Shown here in pieces: positions 5,693-11,213 of a stretch of 11,213 bases of DNA. Each line of letters starts with the position of its first letter. The first letter of the stretch is position 1. The translations under genes and the position numbers were made by a program. A model generated the notes under the pieces. It was not told the DNA's origin. It was given only the letters and a program-made list of their open reading frames with translations, and did no database searches. The stretch lies in contig DAOVKF010000041.1 of the NCBI GenBank assembly GCA_030631915.1, positions 1 to 11,213 on the forward strand, in the 5' to 3' direction. Source of the DNA: Candidatus Omnitrophota bacterium (GTDB taxonomy: Bacteria; Omnitrophota; Gorgyraeia; Tantalellales; Tantalellaceae).

Positions 5693-6463
5693 ATGGCTGC
5701 GTTAAAAGCTGAAGGGATCATATTACGGAAATATTTGCTCAGGGAGACAAGTTATATCCTTGTCATATTTACCAGGGAATACGGTAAGATACGGGGAGTG
5801 CTGAAAGGGGCCAGAAACCCTTATCCGCAGTTTGCCGGAAATTTTGAGATCTTTACGCAATGCGAGCTTCTGTTCTACGGGAAAAGGAAGAAAGGGATGG
5901 ATCTTATAAGCCGCTGTGAAGCGGTCGATTTCTTTCTTCCCGTGAGAAAGGACATCGAGCGGTTGACATACGCGAATTATTTCATAGAGTTGATAGACGC
6001 GGTCAGCAATGATCACGAAGCGAACACGGAACTTTATGAGATCATTCTGGAAGGCCTGCGCTTGCTGGCGACCGAATCCAGCCCAAGGCGCGCAGGGAGG
6101 ATATTCGAGATCAAATTGCTGGATGCGATCGGACTGGGTCCCAGGTTGGACGAGTGCGCAGGATGTTCTTCATCTCTGCCGGAAGATTTCCGTTTCAGCG
6201 TAAAGTGCGGCGGGATCGTATGCCGCGATTGCGCGAAAAAGGAGGGTGCATCTATGGAGATATCCTCCGGGACCCGCAATTTTATGCGACGGATACATGA
6301 CATCCCGTTCACAAAGGCCCGGCAGGTCAAGGTCAGCAAGGTGGTGGGCAGAGAGGCTGAGGCGATCCTCAAAAAGTTCATACAATACTATATCGGCGGG
6401 CAGATGAGATCGATGAAGTTCCTTGAAGACATGGACAGGACCGGCGTGCTGCGAAAGGTATAG
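5693..6463 (+). CDS. recO: DNA repair protein RecO
   Basis: At 256 residues this has the usual RecO length. The N-terminal OB-fold segment (AEGIILRKYLLRETSYILVIFTREYGKIRGVLKGARNP... over residues 5-44) is typical of the family. The helical domain is interrupted by a zinc-binding tetracysteine, C155-x2-C158 and C177-x2-C180, with an additional Cys at 172. RecO binds single-stranded DNA, anneals strands and, with RecR, loads RecA on SSB-coated DNA in the RecF pathway. The start is set by the conserved N-terminus, although the region before it is repetitive and has no good Shine-Dalgarno. glyQS follows after 27 bp. Confidence 0.95.
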   Translation: MAALKAEGIILRKYLLRETSYILVIFTREYGKIRGVLKGARNPYPQFAGNFEIFTQCELLFYGKRKKGMDLISRCEAVDFFLPVRKDIERLTYANYFIELIDAVSNDHEANTELYEIILEGLRLLATESSPRRAGRIFEIKLLDAIGLGPRLDECAGCSSSLPEDFRFSVKCGGIVCRDCAKKEGASMEISSGTRNFMRRIHDIPFTKARQVKVSKVVGREAEAILKKFIQYYIGGQMRSMKFLEDMDRTGVLRKV

Positions 6464-6476
6464 ATAAATGAGGGGC

Positions 6477-6482
6477 GGAGGT
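6477..6482 (+). promoter_or_regulatory. Ribosome binding site of glyQS
   Basis: GGAGGT lies 8 bases upstream of the ATG at 6491. This strong Shine-Dalgarno fixes that start over the internal Met at residue 13. Confidence 0.8.
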
Positions 6483-6490
6483 AGAGATAA

Positions 6491-7825
6491 ATGACGGAAG
6501 CGAAAAAGACGACCGGTAACGTGGAGATGAAAGATATAGCCAATCTCTGCAAGAGAAGGGGTTTTATATTTCAGGACAGTGAGATATACGGCGGTATAGG
6601 TAGTGTATGGGATTACGGCCCGCTCGGCGTGGAGCTTAAAAAGAACGTGAAAGACAGCTGGTGGGAACGCATGGTCTATGAGCGTACGGACGTCGAAGGG
6701 CTCGATGCCGCTATCCTCATGAATCCGGAGACATGGAAAGCTTCGGGCCATATCGCGTCTTTCGCCGACCTTCTGGTGGACTGCAGGGGATGCAAGAAAA
6801 GGTTCAGAATGGACAAGATCAGCGGGAAGGAATGCCCTGAATGCGGCGGCGAACTTACCGAACCCCGGAGCTTTAACCTTATGTTCAAAACTCAGGTGGG
6901 ATCGGTAGAGGGGCAGGCCCAGGACGTTTATCTCCGTCCGGAAACGGCGCAGGGTATTTTCGTGAATTTTGAGAACGTCCTTACCGTCAGCAGACGCAAA
7001 CTTCCGTTCGGTGTCGCGCAGATAGGTAAAGCTTTCCGCAACGAGATAACCACGGGGAATTTTATTTTCAGGAGCCGGGAATTCGAGCAGATGGAACTGG
7101 AGTTTTTCGTCAAGCCGGGCGAAGACGAGAAATGGTACGAATACTGGCTGGGAGAACGCATGGACTGGTATTGTTCTCTGGGGATAAGAAAGGAACATCT
7201 GAGATTACGCGAGCACAGGAAAGACGAGCTTGCCCATTACGCGAAGAAATGCCATGACGTCGAGTTTCTTTTTCCCATGGGATGGGCGGAACTGGAAGGG
7301 ATCGCCAACAGGACGGATTATGACCTGAAGAAACACTCCGAATTGAGCGGCCGGGATCTTGTGTATTTTGACGCCGCCGCGGGGGAAAGCTATACTCCCT
7401 ACGTAATAGAGCCCTCCGGGGGGATCGACAGGGCGGTCCTTGCTTTTCTTGTGGACGCGTACAGGACCGAGGTCGTGAGGGAGCGTAAACGCGTGTATCT
7501 TTCTCTTGCCCCTCGCCTGGCGCCCATAAAAGCGGCCGTGCTTCCGCTTCTCAAGAACCGGCCCGAGGTGGTGGAAATGGCGCACAGGCTTCGGGACGAT
7601 CTTAAAGGCGGTTATCGGGTCATATATGACGATACCGCAGCCATAGGAAGGTTATACAGGAGACAGGATGAGATCGGCACGCCGTTCTGCGTTACAGTGG
7701 ATGTGGATTCCCTGAGTGACGGTAAGGTCACTGTCAGGGACAGGGACACTATGGAGCAGGACAGGATCGAAGCTTCTCAGGTGAAGAACGTGCTGAAAAG
7801 CAGGCTTGGTTCGTTCAGTGAATAG
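6491..7825 (+). CDS. glyQS: Glycyl-tRNA synthetase, dimeric (eukaryote/archaeal-like) type
   Basis: This 444-residue class II synthetase charges tRNA-Gly. It is the single-chain homodimeric form, not the separate alpha/beta subunit form (GlyQ, GlyS). Visible motifs are WDYGPLGVELK (40-50), a Cys cluster C98-x2-C101 and C115-x2-C118, RPETAQG (149-155) and motif 2 with FRNE (182-185) and REFEQMELEFF (196-206). The glycine-pocket segment is WAELEGIANRTDYDL (265-279) and motif 3 is EPSGGIDR (307-314). An anticodon-binding domain follows at about 335-435. The Cys cluster probably binds zinc. The gene lies between recO and ppdK on the same strand. All catalytic motifs appear intact. Confidence 0.96.
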   Translation: MTEAKKTTGNVEMKDIANLCKRRGFIFQDSEIYGGIGSVWDYGPLGVELKKNVKDSWWERMVYERTDVEGLDAAILMNPETWKASGHIASFADLLVDCRGCKKRFRMDKISGKECPECGGELTEPRSFNLMFKTQVGSVEGQAQDVYLRPETAQGIFVNFENVLTVSRRKLPFGVAQIGKAFRNEITTGNFIFRSREFEQMELEFFVKPGEDEKWYEYWLGERMDWYCSLGIRKEHLRLREHRKDELAHYAKKCHDVEFLFPMGWAELEGIANRTDYDLKKHSELSGRDLVYFDAAAGESYTPYVIEPSGGIDRAVLAFLVDAYRTEVVRERKRVYLSLAPRLAPIKAAVLPLLKNRPEVVEMAHRLRDDLKGGYRVIYDDTAAIGRLYRRQDEIGTPFCVTVDVDSLSDGKVTVRDRDTMEQDRIEASQVKNVLKSRLGSFSE

Positions 7826-7831
7826 TGGATC

Positions 7832-7857
7832 GTGATCAGCCATGAACGGCTGATCAC
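7832..7857. other. Perfect 10-bp hairpin between glyQS and ppdK
   Basis: GTGATCAGCC (7832-7841) and GGCTGATCAC (7848-7857) are exact reverse complements around the six-base loop ATGAAC. The hairpin begins six bases after the glyQS stop. It is followed by a C/A-rich stretch, not a T-run, so it does not look like a standard intrinsic terminator. It could protect the upstream mRNA 3' end, mark an RNA-processing site or bind a protein as a DNA palindrome. Confidence 0.75.
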
Positions 7858-7873
7858 CAACAACAAACAACGA
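7853..7873 (+). repeat. Degenerate heptanucleotide units before ppdK
   Basis: ATCACCA, ACAACAA and ACAACGA follow in steps of seven, starting inside the right arm of the hairpin and ending just before the purine-rich ribosome-binding stretch of ppdK. They resemble the units before recO (ATCACGA). Confidence 0.5.
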
Positions 7874-7892
7874 AGAGGATGGTGAGGTAAAA

Positions 7893-10658
7893 ATGGCGGT
7901 GAGGAAAGCGGTAAAAAAGAAGGCCAGGGGATCAAAAAAATACGCATATTTTTTTGGCGGCAGTAAAGCGGACGGAAAAGCGGAGATGAAAAACCTGTTA
8001 GGGGGGAAAGGAGCTAACCTGGCGGAAATGGCAGGTCATCCGGCGCTCAGGCTGCCCGTGCCTTCGGGTTTTACTATTACCACGGAAGTATGCTCATATT
8101 TCTATCAGCATAACGGCAGGTACCCTTCCGGATTAAAAGATCAGGCGGCCGCCGCTCTCAGGAAGGTGGAAGCCATTATGGGCAGGAAGTTCGGTGATCC
8201 CGGAAATCCGCTTCTTGTATCCGTTCGTTCCGGCGCGCGCCAGTCCATGCCGGGCATGATGGAAACCGTTCTCAATGTCGGCCTTACCGGAAAGACCATA
8301 CAGGGGCTTATAGCGCGGAGTGGTAATGAACGGTTCGCGTATGACGCGTATCGCCGTCTCATAACCATGTATTCGGACGTTGTCATGGAAAAAGCCGCGG
8401 GAATAGAACCGGCCGAAGGCAAAGGTATCCGCCGGCAGCTGGAAGAACTTCTTGCAAAGAAAAAAGAGGCAAAAGGCGTAAAACTGGATACGGAGCTTGA
8501 TGCCGGGGACCTGAAATATCTGTGCGAGAGTTATAAGAAGAAGATCAGGGGCGTCCTGGGGAAAGAATTCCCGGACAATGCCCGGGAACAGCTCTGGGGA
8601 GGGATAGGCGCTGTATTCGCTTCCTGGAACGGCAAGAGAGCCGAGGCGTATCGCCGTATCGAAAGTATCCCCGATGAATGGGGCACCGCGGTCAACGTCC
8701 AGGCAATGGTATTCGGCAACATGGGTGCTAACAGCGCCACCGGTGTCGCTTTTACCCGGGATCCGGGTAACGGTGATAACCGGTTTTACGGCGAATACCT
8801 GATCAACGCCCAGGGGGAGGACGTCGTCGCCGGAATAAGAACGCCTGCCCCCATAAACAGGAACTCGCAGAGCGACCACAACAAACATCTTTTAATGTTA
8901 TCTCAGGTGATGCCGAAAATATATAAACAGCTTGACGGCATACAGAAAAGGCTGGAAAAGCATTACCGGGATATGCAGGACATCGAGTTTACCATAGAGA
9001 ACGGAGAATTATTCCTGCTTCAGACCCGTGTGGGGAAGAGGAACGGTCCCGCGGCGGTCAAGATGGCGGTCGATATGGTCAGAGAAGGGCTCGTTCCCAT
9101 AAAAGAGGCGGTCATGCGCGTCAGGCCGGAACAGCTGGAAGAACTGCTGCACCCGATCATAGACCCCGTGGCAGAGGAAAAGAACAGGTTTATGGTAAAA
9201 GGCCTACCTGCGGGGCCCGGGGCCGCCAGCGGGACGATAGTCATGGACGCGGAGACCGCGGTGGAATGGACCAGGAAGGGCAAAAAGGTCATCCTTGTCC
9301 GCGAAGAGACGAATCCTGAAGACGTCGAGGGGATGAGAGCCGCGCAGGCGGTCCTTACGGCGCGCGGCGGCATGACCTCCCACGCGGCGCTCGTTGCCCG
9401 CGGGTGGGGCAAATGCTGTATCGTCGGATGCGGCGACCTGGAGATCGATTACAGGAAGAAGCGCGTCATTGCCGGTGATACTGCGCTGAAAGAAGGCGAC
9501 TGGATCACGCTTAACGGGACCAAAGGCCTTGTGTATAAGGGCGTGCTTCCCATGGTTGACGCCGCGGAAGAGAACAAGGTATTAAACAAATTCCTCGGCA
9601 TATGCGATTCGATGCGCAGGATGAAGGTCCGGACAAATGCCGATACTCCGGAAGACGCGAAAAAAGCGAGAGGGTTCGGCGCCGAGGGTATAGGCCTTTT
9701 CAGGATGGAGCATATGTTTTACGGCAAAGGGTCGGAAAAACCCCTGTTCAAACTTCGCAGGATGATCTTGTCCGAAGGGGCTGAAGAAAGAAAAGAGGCG
9801 TTAAAAGAGCTCTTCCCCTACGTAAAGAAAGACATCAAGGGCACACTTGAAGCCATGCGCGGTCTTCCCGTGACAGTCAGGCTTCTTGATCCGCCGCTTC
9901 ATGAGTTCGTGCCTCATCAGAAAGATCAGCTGAAGGAGCTGGCCCGGAGCCTTAATATAAAAATGGCGGATATGGAAAAACGCATTGCGATACTGCGGGA
10001 GAACAATCCGATGATGGGCCACCGTGGAGTAAGGTTAGGGGTGACCTACCCTGAGATCACTGAGATGTCCGTGAGGGCGATCCTTGAGGCGACCGCTGAG
10101 CTGGTGAAAGCGAAGAAAAAGGTCTTCACCGAGATAATGATACCGGTCGTCGGCCTCGACAGGGAATTGCAGGATCAAAATATGATCGTTGAACGCGTCC
10201 TTGGAGAAGTCCTGAAAAAATACAGGATCAAAAAGCTTCCCGTTATGGTGGGGACCATGATAGAGATACCGCGCGCCGCTTTAACGGCGGACAAGATCTC
10301 AAAGGTAGCCGAGTTCTTTTCGTTCGGGACCAATGACCTCACTCAGATGGCATTCGGATTTTCGCGCGATGACATAGGCAGTTTTCTGCCGGAGTACCTT
10401 GATAAAAAGATACTCCCCGATGATCCATTTCAGACCATCGACCAGGACGGTATCGGCCAGCTTATCCGTTACGGTATCGAAAGGGGGAGAAAGACCAGGC
10501 CGGGCCTGAAAGTGGGTATCTGCGGGGAACACGGCGGGGACCCGAAATCCATCGAGTTCTGTTACAGGGTCGGGATGGACTACGTAAGCTGTTCACCGTT
10601 CCGTGTGCCCATAGCAAGGCTTGCCGCGGCACAGGCGGCCGTCAGAGAGGTAGCGTAG
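7893..10658 (+). CDS. ppdK: Pyruvate, phosphate dikinase
   Basis: This 921-residue enzyme interconverts pyruvate + ATP + Pi and PEP + AMP + PPi. The N-terminal nucleotide-binding domain shows GGKGANLAEM (37-46), VSVRSGARQSMPGMM (109-123), FTRDPGNGDN (from 287) and QGEDVVAGIRTP. The central swivelling domain has GGMTSHAALVARG with the phospho-accepting H497 and the neighbouring T495. The C-terminal PEP/pyruvate barrel has RMEHMF (604-609), MIEIPRAALTADKI, FSFGTNDLTQM and the catalytic C877 in GICGEHGGDP, ending in SCSPFRVPIARLAAAQAA. It is slightly longer than many homologues, partly from a lysine/arginine-rich N-terminal extension (8 of the first 16 residues). GAGGT just upstream supports the ATG. 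PPDK is common in anaerobes that use PPi-linked glycolysis or gluconeogenesis; the direction here is unknown. Confidence 0.97.
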   Translation: MAVRKAVKKKARGSKKYAYFFGGSKADGKAEMKNLLGGKGANLAEMAGHPALRLPVPSGFTITTEVCSYFYQHNGRYPSGLKDQAAAALRKVEAIMGRKFGDPGNPLLVSVRSGARQSMPGMMETVLNVGLTGKTIQGLIARSGNERFAYDAYRRLITMYSDVVMEKAAGIEPAEGKGIRRQLEELLAKKKEAKGVKLDTELDAGDLKYLCESYKKKIRGVLGKEFPDNAREQLWGGIGAVFASWNGKRAEAYRRIESIPDEWGTAVNVQAMVFGNMGANSATGVAFTRDPGNGDNRFYGEYLINAQGEDVVAGIRTPAPINRNSQSDHNKHLLMLSQVMPKIYKQLDGIQKRLEKHYRDMQDIEFTIENGELFLLQTRVGKRNGPAAVKMAVDMVREGLVPIKEAVMRVRPEQLEELLHPIIDPVAEEKNRFMVKGLPAGPGAASGTIVMDAETAVEWTRKGKKVILVREETNPEDVEGMRAAQAVLTARGGMTSHAALVARGWGKCCIVGCGDLEIDYRKKRVIAGDTALKEGDWITLNGTKGLVYKGVLPMVDAAEENKVLNKFLGICDSMRRMKVRTNADTPEDAKKARGFGAEGIGLFRMEHMFYGKGSEKPLFKLRRMILSEGAEERKEALKELFPYVKKDIKGTLEAMRGLPVTVRLLDPPLHEFVPHQKDQLKELARSLNIKMADMEKRIAILRENNPMMGHRGVRLGVTYPEITEMSVRAILEATAELVKAKKKVFTEIMIPVVGLDRELQDQNMIVERVLGEVLKKYRIKKLPVMVGTMIEIPRAALTADKISKVAEFFSFGTNDLTQMAFGFSRDDIGSFLPEYLDKKILPDDPFQTIDQDGIGQLIRYGIERGRKTRPGLKVGICGEHGGDPKSIEFCYRVGMDYVSCSPFRVPIARLAAAQAAVREVA

Positions 10659-10676
10659 GGACAATGTCTCGATTTC

Positions 10677-10683
10677 GGAGGTG
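10677..10683 (+). promoter_or_regulatory. Ribosome binding site of the sigma factor gene
   Basis: GGAGGTG lies just upstream of the ATG at 10689, with 7 bases after GGAGG. This strong site supports a start without any region 1.1 extension. Confidence 0.8.
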
Positions 10684-10688
10684 AAAGC

Positions 10689-11213
10689 ATGGACGCGATA
10701 AAACTGTATCTCAAAGATATAAGATCTCTTTCTCTTTTAACTGCTGACCAGGAACGCGAACTTTCCAGGAGGGTGAAAAAGGGCGACAAACAAGCCAGGC
10801 AGGGGATGATCAAAGCCAATCTTCGTCTGGTGATAAACATCGCGAAAAAGTACAGTTATCTCGGTGTGCCCATGCTGGACCTGATCGAAGAGGGGAATCT
10901 CGGACTCATGAAAGCGGTAAACAAATATGATCCGGAAAAAGGATATCGTTTCAGCACCTATGCCGCGTGGTGGATAAAACAGTATATCACGCGGGCTGTG
11001 GCAAATCAGGGCAAAACCGTCCGCATCCCGGTCTATGTGATGGAGATGCTGATGAGGTTCCAGAAGGTAAAAAAGCAGCTCACCCAGGCCAAGAAAAGGA
11101 ACCCGCAGCTCAGTGATATAGCCAAAAAGATGAAATTACCCGTAGCGCGTGTCAAACAGATCAGCCGCATGGCCTCGAATATCGCGAGTCTGAACGCCCC
11201 CATAGGCGCAGCA
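10689..11213 (+). CDS. Sigma-70 family RNA polymerase sigma factor (3' end outside window)
   Basis: The first 175 residues are visible and the frame is open at the right edge. Residues 2-33 (MDAIKLYLKDIRSLSLLTADQERELSRRV) match region 1.2. ANLRLVINIAKKY (43-55) and DLIEEGNLGLMKAVNKYDPEKG (64-85) match regions 2.1-2.2. YRFSTYAAWWIKQYI (86-100, W94-W95) is region 2.3, which melts the -10 element. TRAVANQGKTVRIPVYV (101-117) continues region 2.4, and region 3 follows to SLNAPIG. Region 1.1 is absent, as in short primary-like or group 2 (RpoS-like) factors. Without region 4 I cannot tell whether this is the main housekeeping sigma (RpoD/SigA) or an alternative one. The 30-bp gap to ppdK suggests co-transcription. 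Confidence 0.93.
   Translation, partial: MDAIKLYLKDIRSLSLLTADQERELSRRVKKGDKQARQGMIKANLRLVINIAKKYSYLGVPMLDLIEEGNLGLMKAVNKYDPEKGYRFSTYAAWWIKQYITRAVANQGKTVRIPVYVMEMLMRFQKVKKQLTQAKKRNPQLSDIAKKMKLPVARVKQISRMASNIASLNAPIGAA

Noticed and set aside
6468..6494. Eight-codon mini-ORF before glyQS, its stop overlapping the glyQS ATG
   Set aside because: It is too short to support, has no ribosome binding site of its own, and mostly consists of the glyQS Shine-Dalgarno region.
6170..7198. 342-codon open frame on the - strand across recO and glyQS
   Set aside because: It is antisense to two well-supported genes, and its translation shows no family motif; the frame is open because of the codon use of the + strand genes.
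8752..8770. Hairpin with 8-bp stem and GAT loop inside ppdK
   Set aside because: It falls on the conserved TRDPGNG codons, so protein constraint explains it.

Overview
This window is bacterial housekeeping DNA. Ten genes lie on the + strand, with tight spacing and several stop/start overlaps. No gene on the - strand is supported. The gene set is phoH, a 7TM-HD hydrolase, ybeY, a diacylglycerol-kinase/PAP2 fusion, DUF502, recO, a dimeric-type glycyl-tRNA synthetase, pyruvate phosphate dikinase and a sigma-70 factor. The first gene is a small lipoprotein whose VDVYTFK...RVDQ...GNEGYL...TLIGVDIEL pattern I associate with Candidatus Omnitrophota (OP3). The phylum is an inference from that pattern and the gene order; I could not test it.

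Layout: 1-218 is non-coding. It holds a dispersed repeat (copy A) inside a large imperfect inverted repeat. Next come the lipoprotein (219-578), then phoH, pgpH-like, ybeY, DGK-PAP2 and DUF502 (613-5547), probably one operon because four of its junctions overlap or almost touch. A 145-bp gap (5548-5692) carries a second copy of the dispersed repeat (copy B) between short heptanucleotide arrays. After it come recO, glyQS, ppdK and the sigma gene, which runs off the right edge. A perfect 10-bp hairpin lies between glyQS and ppdK.

Roles: PhoH and YbeY form the usual RNA-metabolism pair. The 7TM-HD protein is probably a cyclic-dinucleotide phosphodiesterase. The DGK-PAP2 protein is predicted to recycle lipid carrier or lipid. 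RecO serves recombinational repair, GlyRS translation, PPDK a PPi-linked pyruvate/PEP step, and the sigma factor transcription.

The genes are ordinary. The unexplained material is intergenic: a roughly 85-bp element in two full direct copies plus one inverted partial copy, and seven-base repeats placed directly before the start codons of four genes.
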